Positions 1 to 10,742 of a stretch of DNA of 64,000 bases are shown here, piece by piece. The first letter of the stretch is position 1; the number at the start of each line of letters is the position of its first letter. The notes under the pieces are model-generated. The model saw only the letters and a list, made by a program, of their open reading frames with translations. It was not told where the DNA came from and searched no databases. The DNA comes from Dichotomocladium elegans (taxonomy: Eukaryota; Mucoromycota; Mucoromycetes; Mucorales; Lichtheimiaceae). The stretch lies in the NCBI GenBank assembly GCA_025716815.1, contig JAIXMN010000040.1, forward strand, positions 1 to 64,000, in the 5' to 3' direction. The translations under genes were made by a program, and so were the position numbers.

Positions 1-480
1 GTTGAGAAATCTCAATCATCCTTTTGTGAACCATTGATTTTATTCTCCCCAATTTCCTCTTTCTTCCTGATAAACTTCACATCACGTACCTCTACCTCAG
101 TAAGCTATCCTTTTCACGATCGCTTATAGAGCATTACCCGCTTACTTATGACCACTGAATAGAGACGCGACATATAACATGACCAACGACGAACAACGTA
201 GCTCCACTATGCAGATTGATACTTTGTCAGAGCGCGAAAGAGACGCGATCTACGCGCTGACTGGACAAATGAAGTCGTTTAGTTTCCAGGACGAGGACGA
301 CGAACATCAACGTTAGTATCTTAGCAACTGACTTATGCTCATTTCAACTTACCTACCTTGTATCGATGACTATACCATTAAGTCCAAAGACAGGCCGACC
401 CCGGTATTCTTGCTGAGGAATACACCTTCAGCGTCGATAGTGAGTTAATGGGAAAAGAATCACGTGTGGAGAGCTTATAG
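1..480. other. 5' flank of the transposase-like gene, possible upstream exon
   Basis: No independent gene is recognised. A short ATG frame at 179-316 (starting MTNDEQRSST) ends at a stop that overlaps a good splice donor (GTTAGT). One join (donor near 313, acceptor AAG just before ACAGG near 390, then donor GTGAGT near 440 and acceptor TTATAG at 480) would run in frame into the ATG at 481. The 481 gene may therefore have two small 5' exons. This is an inference from splice signals and phase only. Confidence 0.25.
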
Positions 481-1710
481 ATGATGCACACAGACGACCA
501 CGACATGGAGGAGACCCAAACAGCCGCTGCTGTCGAACCTATAGCTGCATCTGTTCGTCGAGTTCGTAGCAAGAAAGTGTCAGCCAGCAAAAGTTTGGCT
601 GCACCAAAAACGGGCAACGTGTACAAGCGTGGTGACAAGACCAGGTACAAGCGTCACAATGCGGAAGTAGTCAAGGCGGCGATGGAGAAGCACATCATGT
701 GCAGTGTCCCGATGGCTAAAGCCGCCAAATCTGCGAATATGGCAGTGTCGACGTTTTCTGACCACCTCGCTCGTTACCAGTTGGAGCAAGAATCGCCTAA
801 AAAGCGAGGCCCGAAAGCCAAGGCCCCATTTAGCAAGGCCCTGGTTAGATTGATCCTGGAATACGTTGACACTCACCCAGTTTGCGCTGTTGACGATGTG
901 TTATCGCATTGCATGGATGAAGATATCGATGGGCTCCCTTCGCGCGTGCCACTGCAAAGATGGCTACAAAAGAACGCAAGAATCACGTTTCAGCGATTGA
1001 AAAGCTTTAATGTGGAGCGATCGATCGAAGCGGCGCAGGAGCACGAAAGGCAATTTAACCGATTGTCAGCCAGAGCTGAATTTGAACCTGACAAGAATGT
1101 CGTGTTCGTCGCGGAAGTGGCATTCCTGGTGAATGGCCGGCGCATGTACCCAGCATGCTCCACAGAATCATCTTCGCAGACCGCCGATGTGGACGATAAA
1201 AAGCCACACTTGTGCCTTCTAATTGCGTTTGACCACACTGGCATTATAACCACAGCATCAAAATCTTTTGAAGGACGCGTCACCAAGGATGAATTTATCC
1301 AATTTGTTGCTGACATTGTGGCGATTTTGGATGCCGAAAAATGGAAGAATCTGTTTCTTGGATTTGATCCTCTCCCTGCTGAGGTGGCAGCGCCAGTCTT
1401 TCAAAAAGCCGAGGAGAAGGGCCACACCCCTTTCATTTTTCCAGCACAGGAGTTGGCTTGGAACCCTGCTGAGTATTTGGTACGAGACTTGCTACTTTGC
1501 TGCAACCGACAGCTGTCGCCTGGGGAAGGCAAACAGTCGGCGATCGCTTTGATGCTGTCTTTGAATCCATGTCGCCATCAAAATGCGAAGACATATCTTC
1601 CTGGCATTTCCGTCTGCTTCAGATTAATAAAGGCATTTTGCTCATTTATTAAATACTCATACTCTACTCGGCTGTATATCCTGTCGACTTGTATACATTC
1701 TTACGATTGA
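481..1710 (+). CDS. Tc1/mariner-derived transposase-like protein with lost catalytic residues
   Basis: The 409-codon frame has the layout of fungal Tc1-like transposases: a basic N-terminus, a helix-turn-helix region around residues 60-110, a second helical region ending in a LQRWLQKN...FQRLKSFNVERS segment (about 160-180), then an RNase H-like DDE domain. The position of the first catalytic Asp reads FVAEVAFLVNG (active relatives: FIDESGF). The second reads LFLGFDPLPAE instead of VMDNAPIH. The third keeps a Glu in WNPAEYLV. At least two of the three acids appear gone, so it should not be an active transposase. The expected C-terminal tail (GDRFDAVFESM...) lies in another frame and stops at 1650-1652, which suggests a frameshift near 1510-1545; the annotated tail beyond about residue 350 is probably not native. 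It is either a domesticated protein or an old relic; the long open frame favours recent constraint or youth. Confidence 0.6.
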   Translation: MMHTDDHDMEETQTAAAVEPIAASVRRVRSKKVSASKSLAAPKTGNVYKRGDKTRYKRHNAEVVKAAMEKHIMCSVPMAKAAKSANMAVSTFSDHLARYQLEQESPKKRGPKAKAPFSKALVRLILEYVDTHPVCAVDDVLSHCMDEDIDGLPSRVPLQRWLQKNARITFQRLKSFNVERSIEAAQEHERQFNRLSARAEFEPDKNVVFVAEVAFLVNGRRMYPACSTESSSQTADVDDKKPHLCLLIAFDHTGIITTASKSFEGRVTKDEFIQFVADIVAILDAEKWKNLFLGFDPLPAEVAAPVFQKAEEKGHTPFIFPAQELAWNPAEYLVRDLLLCCNRQLSPGEGKQSAIALMLSLNPCRHQNAKTYLPGISVCFRLIKAFCSFIKYSYSTRLYILSTCIHSYD

Positions 1711-2290
1711 GCATCTGTAGACACGGTAAAGCACCGTCCACTGTTTTCCTTGTACCAACCCACTGTCACGTTTAATCATAACATGTACGTAAAAAGGGCC
1801 ATCCCGTCATGTTGAGGGATCTCTGGGAGTATAACATGCCACACTCTAAATATATATATCTATATATTACTATAATAATATATGCTTGTGTTACACAACA
1901 TTGCCTATATATGTAAAATGGGTCGGGGAGTCCAAAAATGATCATTTCAAACCCCGATAACTATTGCACTTCCCTAGAAAACTTGTTTTTCTTTGTTTTA
2001 TCTATAAACACACCATACGATACTCCCTGAATGATTATGATCTATTTCTGGAAAACTTTTATAACTTGTCATTCATTTTTAGTAACTGAATCGACCATTT
2101 TTCAGCAATTAATGACCATTTTTTTCTTATGCCAATTTTACAATATTTTAGCTGCATAATTATAGCAATAAATACAGCAATCTTTATGTGAAAGTTGTCC
2201 CTACTATATTACGGTGATACAAAGCCTGTGAAACCTCAAAATCAAGGTGGATGACTGCCTCATCAATATATTTTTAAAGGCTCCCAAATC
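1711..2290. other. AT-rich gene-free stretch
   Basis: Strongly AT-rich with TA-type low complexity around 1848-1885. No convincing open frame or RNA gene is seen. Confidence 0.6.
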
Positions 2291-2460
2291 GTTCAGTCTG
2301 TGGAAGTGGTTAGGGTGTTAGGTAGGGAATGGAGAGGTTCTGGGTTCAACCCCCTGCTTTTTGCAATTTATACTGTACATGTATTTTTTAATTCCTGGAC
2401 CTCGGGTTCAGAGTGGAAAGGTCCTGGGTTCAATCCCCAGCCCTTGCAGCTTGCACTTTT
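2291..2460 (+). repeat. Dimeric tRNA-like (SINE-like) repeat
   Basis: Two tRNA-like units sit in tandem. Unit 1 has an A-box-like stretch (TGTGGAAGTGGTTAGGG, about 2298-2314) and a B-box/T-arm (GGTTCTGGGTTCAACCCC, about 2336-2353). Unit 2 has a perfect T-arm: stem CTGGG 2424-2428, loop TTCAATC 2429-2435, stem CCCAG 2436-2440. Each unit is followed by a TTGCA word, and T-rich runs that could end Pol III transcription follow 2455. A complete cloverleaf cannot be folded for either unit, so this looks like a tRNA-derived SINE or a tRNA pseudogene pair, not a functional tRNA. Confidence 0.5.
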
Positions 2461-2543
2461 TATTTTTCTAGAAAGTCTTGATGAAACGTAATGTATGATC
2501 TCAGATTTGATTACTAATCGAATAAAAATATTACCCAATAGGA

Positions 2544-2578
2544 AATAATCATATGATAATCATATGATAATCACATGC
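2544..2578. repeat. Short tandem palindromes (ATCATATGAT)
   Basis: The palindrome ATCATATGAT occurs twice in overlapping tandem with a third, imperfect copy (ATCACATG). No function can be assigned. Confidence 0.5.
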
Positions 2579-2599
2579 TTATCTTGTGATAATGTGTAG

Positions 2600-4981
2600 A
2601 ACCTAGAAAAATGTATAAAATGCCATAATTTTCCTGCTTCACATATATCCCCTATTCTACTTGTATGTCTACTTCTACCACACTTACTATCGAAAGCTCC
2701 CTTACTTTCAAGGATATAGCACCTATTCTTTTAGACTGTGTTCAGCCATCAAAGTAAGTCATTAGAAGCAGTAATAGTTTATTATAGCTAAAGCATCTAA
2801 ACTAGATGGCTACTTGATATTGGGGCCTTATATCCTGAGAAGTTCCACTCAGAGGGGTCCAAAATAGCTATAGTCTCACCTACTGGGAAAGCACCACCCT
2901 TACAGAGGTGCTCTCTATAGCACCAGACATTGACAATAGGAAGTCGATATAACTATCTAACTGTTCAGCTCATATAGTAGTAGTAGGTACAGCAGTTGTA
3001 GCTGATCAGGAACTCAATGAAAGTGAGTATAGTGAGGAGGAAATCCTTCCTGTTAGCAAAAGAGTGTGAAACAGTAAATAAAAGAGCTATACTAGAAAGG
3101 GAGAAGAAGCTGAAATCTAAAGACAAAGTGAAGTATATATGTGTCGGGGTTTAAAATATTGTTACACGATGCGCGTTATTTAGAGCTATCAGAATATATA
3201 ATTTTTATGTTTGTAGCATGATTGGTGCACCATCTAGGTCAGATTGAAAGTGTGGTGTGCTATACTCCCATTCAGCCATGTTGAGAGATAGCAACGTAAG
3301 AACAATATTTCAGGGCACTAGAGGATGCATGTTAGCCATTTTCTATGGCATTGTATCAGAGACACTCACCCATACCGCCTCCATGTAATTCAAACTTGTG
3401 TTTACAACTATATAGGTAAATCTCTGGAGTAATGCTGTTTGATCCAATAGTGTTAACAAGCATGCGGACATACTATATGACATTCCCCGCCAATGCGTTT
3501 ACAAGAACACAAATCAACGACTTTGCTGCCATGAAATCAGAGCTTTAGCTGCTTGTAAAATGTGCCGGGATGAAAGCGATTTGTGGCAGGGAGGAGCGTA
3601 GGCATTTATCCCATTATTGTAGCAATACTATGTCGGCTGAGAACTCGTGCGGAATTTGGGAGTGAAACGTTCAGGACGGTGATGAAGGGAAGGGAACACA
3701 TATTTTCCGTTCTACTTCCCACAAGTAAAAATAGTAAAATTTTTCGGCAGTCGCGTTTTTCTTTTAGCTCCAATCCCTCGCCTGTAATTGACACCTCCAT
3801 TCGACCTGCTCAATCACTAGTGGAGAAACTAAAAATAACTGTACCCATGCGAGTGCATTACAGAAGCATAGCGAGTTTAGCTCCTTTCCGAATAAAAGCC
3901 ATCTTCTTTCCGAACAACATTGCACGATTTCGAATTGTATATACAACTGCGATTATTTAAAGACTTCGTCCGAATGCTCTCAGTGGACGATTACAGTAAA
4001 TCGAGGGACGTTTTGCGGATAACGGAGTGCAGGCTTCCGAATGAAATGTCTGTCAGAGAACGAATGAATCAAATCCTCAAGTTCGAAAGAAAGCTTGTCG
4101 CCTGTCCAAAAAATTAAGTTCTCCAAGGACGAAAAAAAATTGTGAGGATTTCCGAAAAATTCGGTTCTTGTTTCTGGATAAACCTTGAACCTGACCATGA
4201 AAAATCAAGTCGAGCTTTCCGAGTTATCGCAACACCATATCCGATTTTCACTTTCTAGTTTCCGGATAACTATCACCATGTCCGAAAAACTTTTAGAAAA
4301 TGCAAACTTCTTGTGAAAAGTCCTGTAAATCAATCGGTTCTAGTCCTGGGGTTCGGTATTCTTGAAATGCTCGGTTGTTCACAGATGGATCATTAAAGGC
4401 ATCAGCTACCAATTGTCGTTATCGTATGGCTGATCAGATCAGTGGCCAGTGATAATACTTTTGATATTGCTGTGTAAAGTGATGATCCTTTATTCCTGAC
4501 TACTCATGCTATATATATATATATATACTGCTATCAGTTATTCTATGAATGATGTGGAAGACACTAGTAAAAGAGCTTCTAGCAAATGCCATTGTCGAAG
4601 GAAGGAAAAGGAGAAGATTCTAGAAGGAGCCAGCAAAAGCTGTTATTGTCGGCTATACTTCTTTATCCTTTTGACGAGATCACATGATCCTGATCCATGA
4701 TTCCACGACATTCCTTTTTCCTTGATATTCCTTTACACATCACACACAGTCACAGCTTTCCATCACTTTCCCTTTCCCTTCGTTTCTAGAATCTACATCT
4801 CCCGCACATATATAAGAACATGTTGTATTCTAAAATAAACCATCATCTTCATCTCTCGCAAAAAGTCATCTTCTATCATTTGTTGTCCTGGCCTTGCTTT
4901 GCAGCCATTCTTGATTACGACATTATATGCAGTCACATGACTACGACACTACGACACCAACAAAAACAATATAACACTGTT
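2600..4981. other. Gene-free AT-rich region with low-complexity patches
   Basis: Only short, unrelated open frames on both strands. A (TA)n microsatellite lies at 4509-4527. Between about 3890 and 4290 the words TCCGAA, TCCGAT or TCCGGAT recur about nine times. No domain, RNA gene or recognisable transposon protein was found. Confidence 0.55.
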
Positions 4982-5053
4982 CCCCCACCGGGAATTGAAC
5001 CCGGGCCACCGGTGTGAGAGACCGGGATCCTAGCCACTAGACCATAGAGGAAT
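4982..5053 (-). tRNA. tRNA-Glu (anticodon CTC)
   Basis: Read on the minus strand, the 72 bases fold as a standard tRNA. The acceptor stem TCCTCTA pairs with TGGGGGA (two G-T wobbles). The D-arm region contains GGTCTAGTGGCTAGGA, matching the eukaryotic A box. The anticodon arm CCGGT-CTCTCAC-ACCGG is perfect, with CTC in the loop. The T-arm is CCGGG-TTCAATT-CCCGG. No CCA is encoded, as expected for a eukaryotic nuclear tRNA. The gene is complete although a LINE fragment starts at the very next base upstream of its 5' end; its internal A and B boxes are untouched. Confidence 0.93.
5039..5053. repeat. LINE target segment, copy 1 (tRNA nucleotides 1-15)
   Basis: CTAGACCATAGAGGA. This is the native copy inside the tRNA-Glu gene. 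The same 15 bases recur at 5478-5492 and, with one A to G change, at 10722-10736, exactly at the borders of the LINE copies. That identifies it as the target-site duplication. Confidence 0.85.
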
Positions 5054-5477
5054 GCGCTACCCAAGCGCGCTCATGGATTGAAGCAAGGCCATTGGCGACG
5101 TACGTGGCCTATGCTTCTTTCCGCGCTTCGGGATGTGGACACTTGCTGTCATCCTGACGCAGAATTTGACAGTGAACCTCCTCAAGGCTTGCCCTTGAAG
5201 AGTTCTTCACCCGCACTACTTCCGACGCCGATTAACGGCTGTCCTCTTTTCGCTTCTTTGTCCGTGTAGCTTAGCTCCCATTCTTACTTGTCCCCTCTTC
5301 CTCATCTCTTTCTCTCTTCCCTGCACGCAGGTTTTTTCGTCCCTGATGGGTTTTTCCTGTGATCACTCCCTCACTTATATCTATTTAATACTCCCCCTCC
5401 ACCCCCTTATCATTACTGGCCGGTAGATTGCCTAATGGATGCTACCTTTACGAGCCATAGAATAAATAATCTTTGAA
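5054..5477 (+). mobile_element. 5'-truncated LINE copy A (3' 424 bp)
   Basis: Nearly identical to 10295-10721, the 3' end of copy B, with a few small indels. It begins abruptly inside the ORF2 C-terminal coding region, with a GA microhomology to the tRNA end, and finishes in the same ATAGAATAAATAATCTTTGAA-type tail, which carries an AATAAA signal. It is flanked by the 15-bp repeat on both sides, as expected for incomplete target-primed reverse transcription. It lies closest to the tRNA, so it is probably the latest arrival. Confidence 0.85.
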
Positions 5478-5492
5478 CTAGACCATAGAGGA
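5478..5492. repeat. LINE target-site duplication, copy 2
   Basis: CTAGACCATAGAGGA, identical to tRNA-Glu nucleotides 1-15, between the 3' end of copy A and the 5' end of copy B. Confidence 0.85.
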
Positions 5493-5548
5493 GAGACCTT
5501 GTCGAGCATCGCGCGCGGCGAATTCAAGCTCTTTTTATATTTTCAAAT

Positions 5549-7127
5549 TTGTCACGTGATTACCCCTATCTTATCGGATCGACAATTTCACCGTTAATTG
5601 CGAACACGTTGGAAAGCTCTAAAACAAATCAAGAACCACCTGCATCACCCCCCGACGCCCCCCCTACATCGTTATCGAAGCGGAAAGGATCGGCAGACCT
5701 TCCTAAAGCATCAAAAATCCCGCAGATAAAGAAAATCAGGGGCACCCAAACACCTGGCCCCATGCCTAATCCGCCCACAAGCAGCGTGCGTAGCACTCGC
5801 CCCTCGCCGGCTGCTCCCGCAACCACCCGCCCCTCTCGCCAGGCGTCACGTTCGCCTACCCGACGCGTAGCAACACCTGCTCGTGCAAATGCGCGAGCCG
5901 AACACCAGAGGTTGTTGCAATCGGCAGCACCTCAGACACTGTTGACTCTGTCACTGGCCTGGAGATCTGCAGTCTCACCGACCTCGACCCGCAGCCCTTG
6001 CCTCTGAACCTCCCTGCATGGGCTAGCGCCATGGAACGCCGCTTGAACGAACAGGAGCGCGCAATTGCTGAGCAAAAGGAGTTTTCAGCCGAACTTGCAC
6101 GTGTGCTTGCACATAATAAGCAGCTCGAGGCGGAACTAAACGCCGCTAAATTGCTGATTGCCGATCTGCAAGGACAACTTGCCGACCTCGCCCGTGTGCC
6201 CCCCAACCACGCGCACTACTGCCATTGTCGACGAGGCAATGGAACTAGATCCCCGTGGCACCGCTGCATCACGATGGGCAGCAGCAACAACGCCCCCACC
6301 AGCCCCAGCGCCACCAAAAGCGCATCCCACACCAACAACAGCCACCACTGGCGCAGCACATGCAACCAAGACGGCTAACCGCAGCCCTTCTTCCTGGGCA
6401 ACCGTGGCTAAAAAGAACGCTGGCCGCCCTGCCCGCCGAGCCGCGCCCAAACCTGCATCCACCCCAACCATCGCCATGGTTGCATGGGCCGGTCGTGGCT
6501 TCCAGCCACGCTCTGATGACCAGACGACGGGTTATACCTTTGTGTACCTGGCCAGTACCTTTCGCATGGCCCACAGCGATGTGCGCAACCGCCTTCGCAT
6601 TCTTGGTATCAATCAGGCTCGTGTGATTGACGTCCATTCCCCACCAAAGGGATGTCGGGCTGCTCGTCCACTGCTCTTATGAGGAGGAACTCCTAGAATG
6701 CCTGAAAAGGGCGGCATTTCCCCCTGTCACCCTTTGATCCCCTCTCGGCTCAATATTATGGATCCCAATGGGACACACTCTCTCCTGCCGGACAAAGCGT
6801 AAAGGCGTTGACCTTCACCAACGTCGGATCCTGCGCACCTGTTGGCCACCCACAAGGCGCATGTGGTCGTGCCGTTGTCACTTTTTTTGCTGACCCCAGC
6901 TATACGGGACCGCATGTCTGCCCGCCCATTGCTTGCAGAACTTAACAAGAACGCCCACCACCTATGCGCCGACAAAGGCAATCTTACCATCCACAGCAGC
7001 TTCTGCTTCATCGGACCGATCCAGCAAACCAGGGAGGACGGTGACGATGTCATGGGGAGACAATTGCGCAGGACGCCACAACCGACACCCGAACAACAGC
7101 CCAGTTTCCGCTTCGACCAATAATTAA
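5549..7127 (+). pseudogene. LINE ORF1, copy B (frameshifted)
   Basis: Pieces of ORF1 appear in several frames: a Pro/Ser/Thr-rich start (5549-6007), the coiled-coil segment around 6000-6200, and the YTFVYLASTFRMAHSDVRNR block near 6530-6590. Compared with copy C, single bases are missing, for example a C near 5897 and losses around 6640-6850. The segment 6180-6480 is also more diverged from copy C than its surroundings. The stop overlaps the ORF2 start in TAATG, as in copy C. Confidence 0.8.
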
Positions 7128-10100
7128 TGTGTGATCAGTCACGATTGCACAACTCAATGCATCAGGCATCGATCGCTCGCCTGATAAGTTGATTAATTAT
7201 TGTTTAGAAGAAATGTAGATATATTATTATTAACGGAAACTTACCTCACTCAAGGCACACTCACAACATCATGGGCGCAATTTCACAACTATGCGCGGAT
7301 TCCAGGCAACGCGAGAAGGGGCTTTGGCGGGCTATCGCTCCTGATCCGTCCTGGCTTCCCTTTCCATGTTCATCTACATCAACACCCCAATGAGTACACC
7401 ATATCATGCTCTATTGGGCCACTCACGCTCCACGGACTCTACCTCCCACATCACTCGACCTCGCCACATACACGTCCATCCTCAACCGCCTCCCATCGAC
7501 AGCAACACCATCGTATTCGGAGATCTCAACACTCGCCTCGGCAACCAGCTAGGCGATCACGACACCAACCCCCGCGCCCCGGCATTTCACGACTGGCTTA
7601 TCAGTCATGGCCTCCACGTCTGGAACGAAACATTGGCGCATGGTAAGGCCACCTACTACCAGCCCAATGTTGGCCACAGCATCATCGATCTCTTTGTGTC
7701 GCAGACCGATGCCGTCGTCGCACCTTCGCTCACTGTGCGCGACGATCTGTCGCTGAGCTCCGACCACCATCTGTGCGTGTTCCGTTTCTTCACAGCAATG
7801 GCAGTGCCCAGACTGCCTGCTGCAAACGCGCCTCGCCAACACTGGAAACTCCAGCGCTTGAAAGAACCCGATGTCCTGGAACTCTACGTGTCCAAATTCA
7901 CCCAACACGTAGAGCCCCTCCAAGAAGATATCCGCACGTGTGCCGAGCAAGAGTTTGTCGACGTCGATGGGATTGAGAGGATCGGCGAGCGGCTGACTAG
8001 CTGCATCTACGCGCGCTGGATGAGAGTGTCACACGCGGCACAATCCGTCCCAAGCATTGGAAGTGGTTTTGGTCCGACGACCTGCAGAAGCTTGCTGATG
8101 CGCGACAGCACAAATACCAGCAATGGTTACGCGCCCCAAATACCATCGACCGGGCTCGCCTTTGGGAGGCCTATACTGCGGCTCGAACCTCCCTCCGGTC
8201 GCCATCCGCCGTGCTCGTTCGCAACAGTGGAAACTGTTTTGCCAGCGGATGCAGCACCACAGTTCCAGCGAGGCAAACAGTGTCGTAAAGCGCATGCGGC
8301 GAAACCGCACACCGTCGACTGTCTTCTCCCACCTGCTGGTCCTGATCATGCCGCGAGACCATGATTACCCATCTCGCTAGCATCTTTGGCGGTGATGATC
8401 CTCGTCCTCCCCTCATCGTCATGATCACCTCGACGATGTTGGTTCATCCCCCTTCCCTGTGAATCGACTCGTCCGTGTCATTCGCAAGGAAGTTCCCGCA
8501 CGCAAGGCGCCTGGTTCGACCATATTACCGGGCCATGCTTAAGCCCATTGCACGCCCCCTTGCTCTGGTGCTTTCCCCCTTCCTCGCCTCTGCTGGCGAT
8601 GGTCGCACGTCCACGGCAATGGCGTACAGCCCAGGTCGTCCCGATCCACAAGAAAGACGACCCTACCCTTGCCGCAAATTACGACCATCAGTCTCACGAG
8701 CACATTCCGCAAGCTCATTGAGCGATGCCTCTTGCCTGTCATCCTGCGGCAAGATGCCTCCGTTCGACGTCGCGCAAGGTGGCTTCCGTTCTCGTCGCGG
8801 TGCTCTTGATCAGGCCTTCAACTTGCAAGTGTTGATGCGCCAGTATCGTCGCGAATTCCGCCAGCTCCCCGGTCGTCGCATTCCTCGATATCAAGTCGGC
8901 CTATGACTCTGTTGATCGGCAGGTCATATGGGACGCACTATCCGATCACTTGCGCCCACCCCTCCTCGAGCTGGTTCGACACTTGTTCAACGACGTGCAG
9001 GTGTCGGTCATCCTCCAGAACTTTGAATCACGTTCGATCCGTCCCAGGCGAGGCGTCCTACAAGGCTCGATCCTCAGCCCCATCCTATACGCCGTGTTCA
9101 TCGACAGCCTGCCAAAGACCTGCGTCTCGGCATCTCTCGTCCTTTGATGATCCGTGCTGTACCGTCTGCTGGTCAGACCGAGGCCTCCGTTCAGCTGTTG
9201 CCTCGTTTGCAGCTACGCGATCCTGAACGCTCCGACACCGAGATTGTTCCGATCAACTCGCTGCTTTACGCAGACGATGTCGCCATCTTTGGCTCATCCG
9301 ACGAAGTCCGTTTGCTCTTGGCCATGTGCGAACTCCACTCCTCCCGCCTTGGTTACCGCTGGCATCCAAACAAGTGTACGATTGTAATGGCGATCCTCAG
9401 TCCATATCGCCTGTATGGGGAGAAATCGAGCAAGTGCCTTGGTTTAAATACCTTGGCATCCCCTTCAACGCCAACGGTATTGACACCACCGCATGATACA
9501 GACCAACGCCACCAAGACCACTGCCGCCATGTCGCTTCTGCATGCGCTTGGCGCTCATCAGTACGGCTTCGGCTTGGGTGTCCACTCCGGCTGTACCGTA
9601 CCTTTATTCGCCTATTCTTGAATACGGGCTCGCCATTATCACGCTGACTGCTGCACAGCGTCATACGCTTGAGGCGGCTCAGAGACGTTGCATTCGCCTG
9701 GCGCTGAACGTTACTGACCCGCTAGCGACCACGCCGACGATAATGCCGTTGCATCTTGGGGCATTGCCGTCCATGACATTCCGCGCTCGCATTCTGGTGT
9801 TCAAGTTCCTTTGCCGCGCATATTCTGTGCCTCCGTCGACATTGTTGGCCTGTCTCGTCACTTGTTTTCTGCGGCGTCACCACCCCGTGGAATTGTGGAA
9901 TAACCTGACGAACAATGCGCTCTGGCGCGACCACAAAATTTTGACCCGCCAAGCCCCCTTCCGCATGACCCGATGACGCATATCCTGGACCATCATTTTG
10001 ACCTGGAGCTTACGTCACGTCGCACAAAGTTTTCCTCTGTGGCCCGTGCACTGGAGGAATGGCGCTTTGATCCGATCCTGCATCTGCCAGCCAGCAACCT

Positions 10101-10479
10101 CGCCCGGCACCGTCTCGTCAAGTGGCGGATGCACTGGTTACCACCGCACCCCCTCAAGACCTGCCGTTGTGGGGTGACCGCCAGCCGACGGCACTTTATC
10201 ACTTGCGATCTCGTTGGCCCGATGATCCAGCTCCTGCAAGAGAGCTTTCCTGGCCCCGTTGGCGATGATCAGCATCCTCTTGATGCGATCATGAATGCGC
10301 TACCCAAGCGCGCTCATGGATTGAAGCAAGGCCATTGGCGACGTACGTGGCCTATGCTTCTTTCCGCGCTTCGGGATGTAGACACTTGCTGTCATCCTGA
10401 CGCAGAATTTGACAGTGAACCTCCTCAAGGACTTGCCCTTGAAGAGTTCTTCACCCGCACTGCTTCCGACGCCGATTAA
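7127..10479 (+). pseudogene. LINE ORF2, copy B (endonuclease-RT, frameshifted)
   Basis: Fragments cover the AP-endonuclease (LTETYL near 7216-7233, GDLNTR near 7519, SSDHHL near 7759), the reverse transcriptase (DIKSAYDSV near 8889, YADD near 9271) and the C-terminus. This copy keeps the extreme C-terminal frame 9973-10479, which contains a CxC...H...C zinc-knuckle-like motif (CRCGVTASRRHFITC). That part is damaged in copy C, so copy B best shows the native 3' end. Many one-base indels break the frame. Confidence 0.85.
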
Positions 10480-10721
10480 CGGCTGTCCTCCTTTCGCTTC
10501 TTTGTCCGTGTAGCTTAGCTCCCATTCTTACTTGTCCCCTCTTCCTCATCTCTTTCTCTCTTCCCTGCACGCAGGTTTTTTCGTCCCTGATGGGTTTTTC
10601 CTGTGATCACTCCCTCACTTATATCTATTTAATACTCCCCCTCCACCCCCTTATCATTACTGGCCGGTAGATTGCCTAATGGATGCTACCTTTACGAGCC
10701 ATAGAATAAATAATCTTTGAA

Positions 10722-10736
10722 CTGGACCATAGAGGA
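10722..10736. repeat. LINE target-site duplication, copy 3
   Basis: CTGGACCATAGAGGA, one A to G change from the tRNA-Glu segment. It sits between the 3' end of copy B and the 5' end of copy C. Confidence 0.8.
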
Positions 10737-10742
10737 GAGACC

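Larger units (their letters stand above)
5493..10721 (+). mobile_element. LINE copy B, full-length but frame-broken
   Basis: About 5.23 kb, starting GAGACCTTGTCGAGCATCGC at both this copy and copy C, so this is the true 5' end. It carries ORF1 and ORF2 in the same order as copy C and ends in the tail shared with copy A. It is interrupted by many small indels relative to copy C. There are no long terminal repeats, no tyrosine recombinase and no integrase, which with AP endonuclease plus RT identifies a non-LTR retrotransposon. Confidence 0.9.

Noticed and set aside
2300..2491. 63-codon open frame as a gene
   Set aside because: It coincides with the tRNA-like repeat, has no recognisable protein character and lacks a start context; the RNA-like structure explains the sequence better.
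5629..6637. Minus-strand open frames across LINE ORF1 (also 10874-11860)
   Set aside because: These are shadows of the GC-rich plus-strand ORF1; they give Arg/Cys/Gly-rich nonsense and are not conserved between copies apart from the underlying DNA.
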